DNA from: Phymatolithon calcareum
Lineage: Eukaryota; Rhodophyta; Florideophyceae; Hapalidiales
Length of the DNA stretch: 64,000 bases
NCBI GenBank assembly: GCA_977006965.1
Contig: OZ345361.1
Span: 1,922,001-1,986,000 of the forward strand
Direction: 5' to 3'
Of this stretch, positions 23,279-34,396 are shown one piece after another. The notes below the pieces were generated by a model. The model was not told the origin of the DNA and did not search any database. It saw only the letters and a program-made list of their open reading frames with translations. How positions within the stretch are numbered: the first letter of the stretch is position 1; every line of letters starts with the position of its first letter. The translations under genes were made by a program, and so were the position numbers.

Positions 23279-25036
23279 TTACTGGTCTGTCACCGGGCTT
23301 GCAGCAGATGGCAACTGCCGCTCCGCAGACCCTTTGAACTGTGAAGGCATCTCGACAAGTTTTCGCCCAAGGAATTCCATCAAGTCACTATCTTTGTGCA
23401 CAACATCTCCTTCGGACGTGAAGTATCGTACATCCGGCCGTATACCAAAGTATTCAAGTGGCACACCGTGATATGGGCCCGACCGCTCCACTCGGTAAAC
23501 GGCAGTCTTCATCACAACTCCTCCAGGAACAAGCGGCACCATCGACGGCACAAGGTACGAGAAATCGCCTGATGAGAAGATACCAGTACCACCGCCGCCA
23601 GTCGCCTTATTCACGCCCACCACCAGAGCGGCATCGTTATCCCTCGCCGTGGCCACAAATAGTTCGGCCGGCCCGTACGTCTCTGCGTCAGTTAGCACTA
23701 TGACAGGGCCTCTATAACGTGGCCCGGTGTAGTTATTGTTAAGATCTGCAAAGTAGACGGTGCGACCGAAGAACTGGTCGCCGATTTGTTCCGATACATC
23801 AATAGGGGAGTCAACACTCGGTGGCGTGATTACCATATTGCGGACGAAAATTTTCGGAACTGCCCGTGCGGCAGCGAGCATAAATTTCGTCGACCGGATG
23901 GCTAACTGTGCAGACAAGATATAGCGCGATGTGAGTGTACTTACGAACTGCGGTGCGAGCCAGTTAAAGCCCGCACGTGTTCCGCGCACGTCAATCACGA
24001 CACCGATTTTCGACGAAGGTGCAAGCATGAGCCTTCTGAACTCAGCCAAGAAGTCGGAAATTTCGAAGAAACTCGGTGAGAAATCGCGCACCCGAATCAC
24101 CTGTACTGCACCCGACACTGTGGACATCATTGTCGCAAAAATATGATCGCTCAGCTTGTCGTTGGCGTGGAGCTCTTCTTTCGACGGTATGGACGTGTAA
24201 ATCCAGGGCACGACGACGGATTGGGAATGTCCAAGCGCATCGACGAAGCCAATCGTGACGGAAGATTGCTTCGGCGGGCGTTCAGTGCCTAGAAATCGGC
24301 GGGTGAGAAGGCGCATGCCACGCACGACCGTGGCTTCGCGGTCAGAGCCTGCGAAATGCGCGATTGTTCTCGAGATGGCTTTGGAGATGGGAAGTCCGTT
24401 CCAAGACGTGATCTCGACGCCGAGAGTGAAATTCGGGTTTGCGAAAGTGACGCCGAGAGCGACATCGCCCACAAGATAGCGATGTTGCAGGATGGTTCCC
24501 TTCACGTCGTAAAGGTCGCTCAGTGTGATCGGTATGAGCGCCACGGTTGATGAGAAAGGTGCCGGGAGCTTATACTCGTTGTGCAAATCGCCGAGCGAGG
24601 AGAAGATTGACACCATTTTGAGATGGAAGTCAAAATCGGTCATCTTCGACAAAGTCACGCGGCGGCGGATAAGCTTGTTCAAGGCGCGGACAGGGTCGAC
24701 ACGCAGGAATTTGGTATGCAACTTGCGATGCGCGTTAACATCGCGGAGGAGAGTTTTAGCGATGCGAATGATGGTCAGCTTCTCCGTGAGATTTAGAGAT
24801 CGCTTTTGTTTTTCGACTTCCAGGGCAGTGGCGTTGAAGGAATGGACGGTGCAGTTCGATGATGACGGTCGAGCCATGTTGTAACATGTCGAGCGCGTCG
24901 GTTCACAGTAGTCGATGGTGCAGTCGAGTGCATCGTCACAGTCGCGGCTCACAGAGCATGGGGCGGCAAGGACTGGATTGGTCGACAGCAGGATAAGAAG
25001 GGCGGCGAGAAGGTGGACTATTCGTGGTAATGCCAT
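23279..25036 (-). CDS. Secreted S41-fold protein lacking the catalytic serine
   Basis: This single-exon gene gives 585 residues. It starts with a clear signal peptide (hydrophobic LLAALLILLSTNPVLA, cleavage near residue 25) and a short Cys-rich module of about 30 residues with six cysteines. The body follows the C-terminal processing peptidase (S41) plan, with IGVVIDVRG in the central beta region and LTDAETYGPAELF near residue 449. In active members of the closest subfamily the position of Gly455 is the nucleophile serine (pattern Y-S-A); here the sequence reads Y-G-P. The region where S41 enzymes carry the catalytic Lys reads ATGGGG. I infer a non-proteolytic or altered S41-like protein, secreted or in the endomembrane system. 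The gene is isolated, with over 1 kb of empty sequence on each side. Confidence 0.8.
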   Translation of the reverse strand: MALPRIVHLLAALLILLSTNPVLAAPCSVSRDCDDALDCTIDYCEPTRSTCYNMARPSSSNCTVHSFNATALEVEKQKRSLNLTEKLTIIRIAKTLLRDVNAHRKLHTKFLRVDPVRALNKLIRRRVTLSKMTDFDFHLKMVSIFSSLGDLHNEYKLPAPFSSTVALIPITLSDLYDVKGTILQHRYLVGDVALGVTFANPNFTLGVEITSWNGLPISKAISRTIAHFAGSDREATVVRGMRLLTRRFLGTERPPKQSSVTIGFVDALGHSQSVVVPWIYTSIPSKEELHANDKLSDHIFATMMSTVSGAVQVIRVRDFSPSFFEISDFLAEFRRLMLAPSSKIGVVIDVRGTRAGFNWLAPQFVSTLTSRYILSAQLAIRSTKFMLAAARAVPKIFVRNMVITPPSVDSPIDVSEQIGDQFFGRTVYFADLNNNYTGPRYRGPVIVLTDAETYGPAELFVATARDNDAALVVGVNKATGGGGTGIFSSGDFSYLVPSMVPLVPGGVVMKTAVYRVERSGPYHGVPLEYFGIRPDVRYFTSEGDVVHKDSDLMEFLGRKLVEMPSQFKGSAERQLPSAASPVTDQ

Positions 25037-26774
25037 GATGGGATCAGGTTGGGGCTGTTTTCAGCGAATGGAGGGGTGACTATAGCGGCAGGGTGCGAAT
25101 CGCAAGTTTCTTTGCGTTTCAGTTTCGTGACTGGAGCACCGCTAGGCTTTTAAGACGTTCTAAAGGACATGTTGGGTTACGCAGATTTCACGACGACGCG
25201 TTCACAAAGCTTCCTTTTTAGGGGGTGTTTGATTAGCTCGAAACTTATCGCATTGCACCCGCTGTCGGGCGGCGTTTGAAATGGCTTCTAGCATCCTGTA
25301 AATCTTTACTTTTGAAAGGCTGAAATGATTTGCATGCAAAGTCTCTAGACCAAAGCTCTTGCTCCGCAGCGGCATTGTCGCTGGGCCCGCGAGTACAGAC
25401 TACTTTACAGTACGTTGCGAGATCTCGTAACGAACTCTACAGTTTTCCGCCATTGTACCAGATCGCGCCATCAAACGTACAGTAGTTGCCTGCAGGCTAC
25501 TATTACTGTACTGTAATCAGTAAACTATACGAAGGCGGAATAGGGAAACAGGGCGATCTTCGAATACGTAAATTAAGTACTGTATGCTCAGCTAACGATA
25601 TCGTTATTGCCATTGTGTATCGGTATATCATAGTAATATAGGAGACATCCAGATTGATGTTACTTCAGTAAGATATCTGATACATTGACTCAGCGACCAG
25701 TTGGGCATTCATTTTGTGTGCAAGAACTTGAATTGTCTAAAGTTTAGACCTTTACACTTCAGCCGTTTCTTGCGCACTGAAAACATGATTCTTCTTCCGA
25801 AAAAACCAGCTGGTGCTGCACACGGCAATCCACATACCAAGATATTCGAGCCTGTGAGCAAGCTGCAGAGCAGAAGCGCATTACGCAAGAGGATTCAAGC
25901 AGAAGGGAAGCATTGATAAGTCGTCATGATGTGAATAGGAGCGGCTGAAGGGGAGTGTGAGGGGAACGTAAACCTGTGGAGAGTGCGCTACAGCTCCTCA
26001 CAACGGTATACCAACTCTACGATCGAAAAGCCACCTTTCCATCGTAGAGTGATACAGTACTGCAGCATTTCGTTTGATGCTTACAGTACCGGCGTCGTGT
26101 GTTCCTCTTCCGCAATCTGTACCTCGTACGTATCCGTTCTGCAGCCTTAAGATCGATCGTGCAAACACCACCAATAGTGGCGCTCACTTCGAGCGACGAA
26201 AACCTATATGCTACAAACCGGGGAAGGTCACTCTCATCCTGCGAGCTCGACACAAGAGTTGGGCCGTTGCGGATATGTAAAGCCAGTACGGGCACAGTCT
26301 CTGCAAGAAGCAAAGCGATGGAAAAAAGGAAGATGAGCGCTTTAGCTCTTTTCCTGACGCAATGACACGGTCCTCACGGTAGCGAGCCGTGCGTTTGCGG
26401 TCGGTCTTGTGCCGACGATCAACGCTTCTGGCCTCGTCGGCGATTGGTTCTCCACGTATTCTTCAAAGCATTCTAGCACATGTTTATATGAGCTGGTTTC
26501 GCACATTTTCCGTTGACTTTCATAATTCGCGGCAGCATTGACGACTTGATACCACAGAGGAGTGAAAAAGACGAATGTGCAGACGTTTGGGTAGTTTCTG
26601 TTGGTCAGAAATCCAAGGCCAGGCAATTTCAACGCTGTAGTTGAAAGGGACTGAGGGGTCGCCATTTACATATTGCATGCATGCAGTTGGCAGATGGCGC
26701 CACCTTAGAATCTGCAATATGCATCAGCACTTACCTGAACACACACTGTATCTCGGAGAGTCCGGTATATATAT
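25037..26774. other. Intergenic with one doubtful minus-strand frame
   Basis: The minus-strand frame 26665-26342 (107 codons) begins MATPQSLSTTALKLPG and is followed by another open minus-strand frame at 26313-26017. Together they could be a small two-exon gene, but no domain or convincing splice pair was found. The remainder is featureless. A short (TA) run precedes the element at 26785. Confidence 0.3.
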
Positions 26775-26784
26775 ATAGAACTTA

Positions 26785-27056
26785 CAAGTTTTTCCTGTCC
26801 TGTAATGCACGCACCCGCGCGCGGCACAGGATCCCTTCGGTTGCTGCGAAGGGACCCGTCCCGAAAGGGGCGAGCAGGAGGCAGAGAAGGCACTCGGGAA
26901 GCGATAAGTTTCTCCAAGAATCACTCTTTGGTGACGTACCTGGACGAGACGTAAAAGTCGCAGCCGAACTCGCTAATGATAGGATAGAATGGAGGAAACT
27001 TAGACCCTCGAATCGCTGCTAGTCCCATTAGGGGAAAAGGCAAAATGAATGAATGA
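26785..27056 (+). mobile_element. 5'-truncated LINE 3' end with target duplication
   Basis: A 10-bp direct repeat, atagaactta, lies at 26775-26784 and 27057-27066. Between them the sequence ends in an (AATG)n tail, as non-LTR retrotransposons do. The plus frame reads ELANDRIEWRKLRPSNRC before a stop at 27022, resembling the C-terminal DR-x-x-W-R ending of many LINE polymerases. The insert is about 272 bp, so it is heavily 5'-truncated. Confidence 0.6.
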
Positions 27057-27066
27057 ATAGAACTTA

Positions 27067-29294
27067 GAACATAAGTACTGGGCAGTGCACGTACCGGCAC
27101 TGTACGCTTCGAAGTGCAGCGCCGAACGAACCCGGGCGTTCGTGGATTTGTAACGAGTCACAAATCATCCGCTTCGTAGCGGAATGCAGGACCGTATCAC
27201 ATGCACCTGGCAAGTCCAAAGCTAGAAAATGGTTGCGTTAGCAAAAACGTCTCATAGCCTCTTGCAGCGCTCTCGTCGCTACGAATTATCTAAATGCTTC
27301 CCCTTGTTCACAGTCGTCGCCTTTGGCGCATGATGTCTCACAAGTACCTTGTGGACAGAACATTGTCGTGCACAATACAAAGTCGCAGCAAATGATCTCG
27401 GGTACTGACAGTCCCCAGCAGTGTCCCCTCAACGGGTCATGCGCCAAGGCGGAGTGATAACAAGGGAGATCCTCTACAGCTTCTACCGAATATGGGCCCA
27501 CCTGGAGATGTCTATGTTCTTGAACAGCCGCCTGAAGAGGGTTTCCATTCAACTGCCCCTAACAGTCGTCAAGGATCTGAATGAATTACACGTGCAGTTC
27601 CGAATGATGATGGTGCACCGCTGTTGTGCAATACTGAAACTGCAATACTCCACGTGCAACTGATGTCAGTCAACAACAGTATCCGAGAGTTATTTCCTTT
27701 CATGCACGGCGGGAATCGACAACGTGTTAAGCATCGGGAAGTGCTATCGTTTGGTGAGCCGCACCCGTTCTTTCTTTTTTTTGATTCTTCCACAGTCTAG
27801 ATTTCGAAGCTCGTGAGAAAAGCTGCTTTTGGAGCGCACCTAGAGTCCTCGTTTGCGCAACGGGGCGATTAAGATGAAAAAGTTATCCAAGAATGTTTAC
27901 AAAATCAATAATGACGTTGTGATAGAAGACATTGTCCTCCTCGACAGTTGCACTTGAGAAATAAGTAAGCTTTGCCATTGGAACTTTTTGCAAAGATTGC
28001 ATCAGAATTCGACAGTCCTTGTTTGTCAACGTTGTGCAAAGTCGGCAGAACTGCAAGCCCCATGGATCACATCTATGCTGAAGAATGTTAGGGAATTGAC
28101 GAATAACTCTAGTTTTCGTTATGCACGCCATCATAAATACTTGGTGCTTTCTTGATGCGTCCAAATTGGCACTTCAACGAGACCCTACTGATGTTCAACA
28201 TCAGAGTGAAACGAAGCTTGAATTGGATTTGCAAATAATTTTAAGGAGGCGCGCGGACTATGAATTGACGTGCTCTATCGGTGGCAAGCTGGATATATAG
28301 TAAGACGCTGGCAATGGAGCAACCCCAGCCCTTCATAGCGTTATTGCTAATAAACGGCTCTCTCAACAACAGTAAAATGGATGCGCAATTCGTATGAAAA
28401 ATTGAAAATCCGACGTCCGCCAAGAAGCTACGAACCTCGTAGCGAACCGAGCAGGCTCGCACGGCAGATATCAGGTGCCTAGTGACCTGAGAACAGATCA
28501 TCAGATCCTTTCATCGCACCACTGTTGCAGAAAAATATTTAGTTCCTCAATCATCCAGCGTTTGCACTTGAGTAAGTTTTGTAAAACAGCTCGGCATAGT
28601 TAAGCAAATTTTTCTTCCTTAAAGTTGTCTATCTTAAGCTTAGCCAAGTGTAGCCTTGGCTACATCGCAAGGGTCCTGGAAGTGAGTGGTCGACTTGTTT
28701 ATGTGCCGCGTAACCATGACCGCCACAGTACGCCCCGCCACACGGTCAACCACGGTCGCTAAAAGCAGCTGTCGAAGCGACGCTCCTGAAGACCCTATCT
28801 GACTTCATGCGAAAATTTTTTTGCCACTATCAATGGATTCCTTCCTCCATTGCGTGATCCCCAGATATCTGAAATATCCATCTAGACGAATGTGAAGTGG
28901 TTCTTCCAAGGTAGAGTTTTTGCACAGGCCATTGGCCAAGGGTATGCTTGGTTGCAAGTCTTTCGCGTTGCAGATCGATTTGCAGTTCCAATTGGCGGAT
29001 TTCAAAATCTGTGTGCCCACTAATGTCATAAGTTGTTCTCCTGCATCTGATTTTTCAGATTGGTTTGTCGCCGTCGACACTCGCCGACGGTGTCGGTGCA
29101 AGCAACTGCGCCCCACAAAGTATACTGGAGAAGAATCGCCAACAAAATCCTGATGAGCGGAAAGGCTCTGCTGAGCGCGGTAAGTAATCAGCATCGCACG
29201 TCCGTATGCTCGAGCCGCCGAGAAACCGTGCTGACATTTTCGAGACTTCTTTGTCCACGTTATCCATGCCAAGCTGATTGAACCACAGGACCCG
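27067..29294. other. Intergenic, unassigned short frames
   Basis: Frames at 27421-27663 (+), 27883-28164 (-) and 28241-28501 (-) show no recognised domain; the one at 27883-28164 has a faint leucine-rich spacing. No RNA gene or repeat found. Confidence 0.35.
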
Positions 29295-30419
29295 ATGGAT
29301 ACTCCCTCGGACCTTGACCAGCTTTCTGACCATGCTCCGTCCATGACGGAGGCGGCTGTCGATCAAGCGAACACCACTGACAACGACATTATCGACTCCA
29401 ACAATTCCGTCGTTGATGCGGTTCAACATTTCGATCAAAGTATCCATGGTGTTTCGGGGGAAGACGCTGTGATGCACGAAGAGCACCTGTCGGCGGAGAG
29501 CCTCCACGAGCCCGTGCCCATCGTTGACCGAAACTATATTCGTGCATTCATTCATGACGAAGATGCCGTCATTGAGTACTGGCACTTGCAGTGCCTCGTG
29601 CTTGGCGATGGGTCGGTTAGCCAGTCCGGTCACAAGCTCGAGGAAGGCAAATGGTACGGGTCCTCAGAATTGAACGGGGATCAAGATGCCTTCAGAGAAG
29701 TGGACATCGATTCATTAGAGCTTTCATCACGTGGACAGACGACCGTCGTGTGGAGCAGCGGCGTGCTCATAAATGGGTCCCGGAGCAAAGTGCCTGATGA
29801 AAGTCCTGTCGCAGTTCTTCGGTATACACCTCGTGACGAAATCAACGCGCATCTTCTTCGCATTGTAAAGTACTGGCTCAACAAGTACAGGGGTGCAGTG
29901 CTCATTGTTGGTGGACCCTTGACGAGGGCCCCGATTGCGAGTATCGAGAACGAGTTTGTGCGTGAATTCGGATTTGTTCTTCAGCGTGGGCGATTGGGTC
30001 GCTGCGTTCTTGACTCCATTGTGAACGCTATCGACCGCGTGGCGGGACGTGCTGTGGCTATCAAAGCGGCACAGAAGATCAACAAATTGTGCTTTCACTT
30101 CAAGGATATGGGTAGCGTGCCAAAGGTAGTACATGATCTAAAAGCAGGTGTTCATGCTGTGTCCGTCGAGATCTTGGAGGAGAACAAGTTCAAATGGCTG
30201 GTAAATAAGGCGAAAGGAACTTACATGGTCCGTCTCGAACAATGCAAGATTGTGGACTATGTTGTGGTGGTTGACACTTGTGCAGGCATCATTGTTGATA
30301 GCGCTGAAAAGTTCCCGATACAACTGACAGAGAAGACGCTTCGTAAGAGTGGAGGAGACAGCGCGGATAAACTGCGAGTGAAAGAGGTGATACAGGTTGT
30401 CAAGCAAGCGACCCCGTGA
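29295..30419 (+). CDS. Papain-like-fold protein, His-less relative of the H3-tail ORF
   Basis: This intact one-exon frame codes for 374 residues. The first 75 residues are acidic and likely disordered. The C-terminal half aligns by eye with the C-terminal domain of the ORF at 41581-42777: a Cys block (RCVLDSIVNAID, Cys237), a KWL-x5-GTYMV strand pair, a VVVVD strand, then IIVDSAEKFPIQLTEKTL, which matches the other protein's LIFDSMERCALKLSPQAL. In the other ORF a His precedes the strand (ENHMVVID); here Asp321-Tyr322 stand at that place, so a Cys-His-Asp triad cannot form as usual. Order and spacing (Cys, then about 85 residues, then His/Asp strand) recall papain-like or OTU-like folds (inference). 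No LTR or TIR is seen around it. Function unknown; possibly inactive or regulatory. Confidence 0.6.
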   Translation: MDTPSDLDQLSDHAPSMTEAAVDQANTTDNDIIDSNNSVVDAVQHFDQSIHGVSGEDAVMHEEHLSAESLHEPVPIVDRNYIRAFIHDEDAVIEYWHLQCLVLGDGSVSQSGHKLEEGKWYGSSELNGDQDAFREVDIDSLELSSRGQTTVVWSSGVLINGSRSKVPDESPVAVLRYTPRDEINAHLLRIVKYWLNKYRGAVLIVGGPLTRAPIASIENEFVREFGFVLQRGRLGRCVLDSIVNAIDRVAGRAVAIKAAQKINKLCFHFKDMGSVPKVVHDLKAGVHAVSVEILEENKFKWLVNKAKGTYMVRLEQCKIVDYVVVVDTCAGIIVDSAEKFPIQLTEKTLRKSGGDSADKLRVKEVIQVVKQATP

Positions 30420-31343
30420 GCGCTAGCATCGCTTCAGATGTTCAAATCCTCATCGTTATAGAATACATATATAAAGCCGGCAAATAGTAGGCCCTTGAAT
30501 GGTAGCAATCGATCATCGGTGAAGGAGTTTGTTTAGTGAGGGACAGCGGTAGGTCCTATTCTCACTCGGCCTCCATTGTAATTCTTGGAATACCTTTTTT
30601 CGCGACGGGAACCAGGGCATCGGCACCTGTGTGTAGCGCAGGATGTGCCATTGACGACGAATCTTTGGTATGGCTTAACTTCCGACTGGATCGTATGGCA
30701 CAAGAGCTATGGCGAGCTACATTGCAGTTCCGCAATACAAAGAAGCTGCGCCAACATGACGGTGGAGATCCACTCGTGCAGCCTGATCAAGCCACTTGTG
30801 CGTATGCTTCTTTGGAATCATGAACTACCATTCGTGTTTCATATTCACGAAGATTCTTAGCATGGAAAAAAGCTCGAGACGTTATAATGGATTTGCACTG
30901 GCGAACCCAACTTTCGGGGTTCAATGTTATCAAGACTTTTTTCAGCAATTTCTCGCTATGGATAGAACATACAGGCCAATTCGAATGTTATTGAGAAGAT
31001 CGAGCAGTTGTCGGCCTGGGGAAAGAAGTTCTCATCGTTCTAGTGCAGGAAACGGAGATGGCGGAATGCTGCGTTGTTGTGGATACGTCTATTCTTCCTC
31101 GAACTCTAATTGGGGGTTCTTTTTAAATATCGCCGCTCGGAAGGTTATGTATTCCACTGCAATGTAACTTCTGGACGTTCTATGGCAGGAATCGTGGTGA
31201 AGGCAGAAGAGCTCACTGGCATGTGGATGATTGGTAGCAATATCTGCTCGTTCCTGATGAAATTGCCAGGTTTAACTGGCTTGTGGAAGAAGCGAATGGC
31301 AGATTTTTGGTACGACTGGAGCACAATGGCTGGCTGGGAGTGA
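30420..31343. other. Intergenic, overlapping short frames
   Basis: Short plus-strand frames at 30536-30823, 30796-31167 and 31110-31343 overlap one another and follow on in different frames, which may reflect a decayed gene. No motif is recognisable. Confidence 0.3.
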
Positions 31344-31351
31344 TGCGGTGG

Positions 31352-31678
31352 CAAAGCATTGGAATTATTTATTTATTTTTATTCTTTTCTCGAAAAGTGT
31401 CGAGAATAAATAATTTATTGTTGAACGCAGAAGCAATAAATTATTTTATTCAAGTTCAGCGAGGTATAAATAACTGGTTATTCCCCGAATTATTGGATCC
31501 TTCTTGCTACTTTCTGTCGCGATAGAATAACCGGATCGAAAAAATGAGGAGTCCGATACAATAATTGTCGCAACCACGACGATCTCAATAAATACAATAA
31601 ATATGCGAGACTCAGGAATAAATTATTGGAACAATAATTTAAATAATTACAATAGCAATTATTTTTTCCAATGCTTTG
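31352..31678. mobile_element. hAT-like MITE, AT-rich, with 8-bp target duplication
   Basis: The ends are CAAAGCATTGGAA (31352) and its exact complement TTCCAATGCTTTG (ending 31678) as read by eye. The octamer tgcggtgg flanks both sides (31344-31351 and 31679-31686). The 327-bp interior is dominated by AATAAT/ATTATT words and cannot code. The 8-bp duplication points to hAT-superfamily mobilisation (inference). Confidence 0.8.
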
Positions 31679-32019
31679 TGCGGTGGACACCTACATAATT
31701 TCTAAAAAATCATAATCCTCTGTGCTCTTCCATAGCCTGTCGGGGGGAAAATTGTTTGTGTTGGTGTCTAATATTTTTTGAAGTTACTGTATGTTTAACA
31801 TTTCACGACCTACAGTATGTCTATTAGAATTGCTCAAAAGTAATTTTAATAGACAAGTTTTCCAAAGTTTCCTCTGAGCATCCACCACTCGGAATGTGTG
31901 AGACAATAAGACAAATCAGAATTTTTTCCCGCACTCACGTCCGTTATAGCTGCTGATTGGACAAAGGCGAGATCAACCTCGACGATGGTTGTTTGCTTCG
32001 ACAGACCAGGTACTGGAGA

Positions 32020-33071
32020 ATGGCGTGTCTGGCAGGCACCTGGCGCTTTTGCCAGCCGGCAATAGAAGCTGCTTCTGCGCTACTGCGAGACGGATGCAGT
32101 GCACTAGACGCAGCTGAGACAGCAGTGCGTATCGTTGAGCTCGACACGACCGTCACCTCAGTTGGGCATGGCGGTCTTCCTGACGCATCCGGCTGCCTAC
32201 AATTGGATGCCGCATTAATGTCGGGATGTGGTCGGATTGGGGCGGTACGCCATTTTTCTGCGACTTCTACCACTAGTGGTCCACTACCAAGCACAGAATT
32301 GCTAATGCTCGCATTCCCTGACTCATGCCGCTTCATACGCAGGTCATGGCACTCGAGAACCACAAAGCGGCAGTGCCGGTCGCACGGGCTGTACTGGAAA
32401 ACAGTATACATGCGCAAATTGTGGGCAAGGGGGCCGAGGCCTTCGCGGAGAAGCACGGCATTCCGCCCGAGGCAGACCCGGATATGCTGCTAACACAACA
32501 TGCTTGTCGACGGTTATCAGAGTGGCGAGAGAAAAGGGCTGCCCCTCCACATGTAGACGCGCGGAAGCATTCCGACACTGTGGGTGTGCTAGCCCGCGAC
32601 ACCACCGGGCATATTGCGGCCGGAGTCGCAACAAGTGGCATGGAGTTCAAGACTCCGGGGCGTGTCGGTGACTCGCCGATTGTCGGAGCTGGTATATTTG
32701 CGGAGAATGGTGCTGGTGCGGCCGTGGCAACTGGCGATGGAGATCGAATGCTAAGGCACTGTATTTCTGTGCGTGTCGTTGATCTTATGGGCGAGGGTAT
32801 GAAGCCAGAGGCAGCGTGTGTGAAAGTAATTCAGAGGGCGGCAAAGAGCGACTCTGTTTGTCAGGCAGCTGTTGTCGCCATGTCCACCGATGGCACTATT
32901 GGTGCTGCATCTACGCATGGTGGATTTTATGTTGTGGTGTGGAATCAGGGCCAGAAAGAGCGCGATCGAAAAGAAACCGACGTAATGCAGCGGAAGACAG
33001 TTGACACTGAAATCAGGACAATGAGAGTTGACGGGATTAGTAGGGAAGATTGGCTGCATTCCTGTGTATAA
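32020..33071 (+). CDS. Glycosylasparaginase (one intron)
   Basis: This is an N-terminal nucleophile hydrolase that removes N-linked glycan from asparagine during lysosomal or vacuolar glycoprotein breakdown. Exon 1 (32020-32244) and exon 2 (32343-33071) join in phase 0 across a 98-bp GT-AG intron, giving 317 residues. The join restores continuous family sequence, from GAV to MALENHKAAVPVARAVLE. Exon 2 holds the autoprocessing site HSDTVG, with the nucleophile Thr codon at 32577-32579, followed by AAGVATSGMEFKTPGRVGDS and the GDGDRMLR loop, so both subunits of the mature enzyme are encoded and the catalytic Thr is present. The start at 32020 (MACLAGTWRF) fits the family's first strand; a frame upstream to 31957 adds 21 unrelated residues. 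No strong signal peptide is visible with this start, so a further 5' exon is possible. Confidence 0.85.
32245..32342 (+). other. Spliceosomal intron of glycosylasparaginase
   Basis: It begins gtacgcc and ends atacgcag, with a branch-point-like gctaatgc about 30 bases before the acceptor. Without removal the frame would shift; with removal the protein family alignment is continuous. Confidence 0.8.
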
Positions 33072-33331
33072 TTCCTCCAGTTCCGTCATATTTCTGGAAA
33101 CGATGTTCGCGACACACCAATAACGAGAGAAGAAGGGCTTTGCTAGAGGAATTGTTAGTTTTAGTCAAACGCTAGTCAGATTTTCCTATGATGGAGCGTT
33201 ATTGATTCCAAATAAGAAAGTGGTCACGGAGTTGGCAATGGGTCCAGGAACGCGATACGCACGAGACATGAGCCACAGTGGAGCTCATGGTACATTCATG
33301 CATAGCAGCCGACCAGATATTCCAATAGTTT

Positions 33332-34237
33332 TCACTTCAAAGCCCTCCAGAACCGGACCGCGTACATAAGGCCTGACGCGGACGTAGTCGCAGCTGTAGC
33401 GACGGCAAGTCCATGGACTACCAACGGATCCACAACAGCAAGGTCTCCCGCGCTGGCGATGCCGGCGACACAAAGCATTATTTGAAGGGCCGTATTGGCC
33501 TTCGAAACCGCGAGTGGGGCCAACCAGCGTTCGCGTGGGATGCAGGAGGCAACCGTTACGAGGCCGACATCGCGCGCAATGACGAGACCAACAATCCAAG
33601 TGGGTAATGCACCTTGTACGCATAATGCGCCTGCCGCACAGGCGATGAGCAGCTTGTCGGCAGCGGGATCCATGACGGTGCCGAGCGGCGTCTGCAGATG
33701 GAAGCGTCGCGCGAGATATCCATCCAAAGCATCGGATGCACCAGCCATTGAAAGTACGACCAGTGCAGCACTGTTGTGGTCACTAAGGATAAGCGCGCCC
33801 ACGGCCGGTGCGAGCACAAATCGGAATCCCGTTACGAAATTGGCAATGTTCCAGTTGGAGGGCCGTGCGGGAGCTGGGTTATCATCTGATGATGTTGGGA
33901 TTGGAGATAGGGGAGAGACTGGAGTTGGGAGCGAGCTCGGCGGCGGCTTCCGATGTTGGGGAACGCAGAAAGCTCGGGCGGTTAGCGGCAGGGACAGCAA
34001 ACTAGGGGACGGATACTGGAAAACATCTCCGGCCAGCTTTGGAATACATCGTTGATGCTGCAGTCGGCGCCAACTCGGCAAAGCAAGGGCTTGAATGCGC
34101 TTGTTCAGCGATTGCACCACCAGGTGCTGCATCTTCCTGGAGGTACGAATGAAGTCGGCGGCCAGAACGGACAAGATTCTATCATACTCCAAAAAAGAAC
34201 CGATTTTACTCAGCACGAGGTTAGAAGCACAACGCAT
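33332..34237 (-). CDS. CDP-alcohol phosphatidyltransferase, cardiolipin synthase type
   Basis: The 301-residue one-exon product carries the CDP-alcohol phosphatidyltransferase signature D-x2-D-G-x2-A-R-x8-G-x3-D-x3-D at residues 169-194, set among several hydrophobic helices in the C-terminal 160 residues. The domain opens with NIANFVTGFRFVLAP, typical of eukaryotic cardiolipin synthases that join CDP-diacylglycerol to phosphatidylglycerol in the mitochondrial inner membrane. The N-terminal 110 residues are Arg/Ser/Pro-rich; the internal Met at 34132 (MQHLVVQSLNKRIQALALP) starts a good mitochondrial presequence and may be the true start. A phosphatidylglycerophosphate synthase is the main alternative. 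It lies 160 bp downstream of the NDK stop in the same direction and converges on the glycosylasparaginase gene (260 bp). Confidence 0.85.
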   Translation of the reverse strand: MRCASNLVLSKIGSFLEYDRILSVLAADFIRTSRKMQHLVVQSLNKRIQALALPSWRRLQHQRCIPKLAGDVFQYPSPSLLSLPLTARAFCVPQHRKPPPSSLPTPVSPLSPIPTSSDDNPAPARPSNWNIANFVTGFRFVLAPAVGALILSDHNSAALVVLSMAGASDALDGYLARRFHLQTPLGTVMDPAADKLLIACAAGALCVQGALPTWIVGLVIARDVGLVTVASCIPRERWLAPLAVSKANTALQIMLCVAGIASAGDLAVVDPLVVHGLAVATAATTSASGLMYAVRFWRALK

Positions 34238-34396
34238 GGCAGATGGTGGAGCAAAAGTCTAGTTTATGCGTTCATCGGCAGCCTGTGACAGGTTGGAATG
34301 GACGCTGCGTTGTGACGAACTGCTACAAACGATGACGGTGCTCTTAGAGATGTGTCATACGGGCACTATTCGTATCGTCAGAAGAGAGATCCCAGG

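Noticed and set aside
29055-29633. 192-codon minus-strand frame overlapping the 29295 ORF
   Set aside because: No motif; the plus frame is longer and has a relative elsewhere in the window.
32245-32493. Continuation of the first glycosylasparaginase frame without splicing
   Set aside because: The reading loses family similarity exactly at the GT and regains it after the AG in the other frame.
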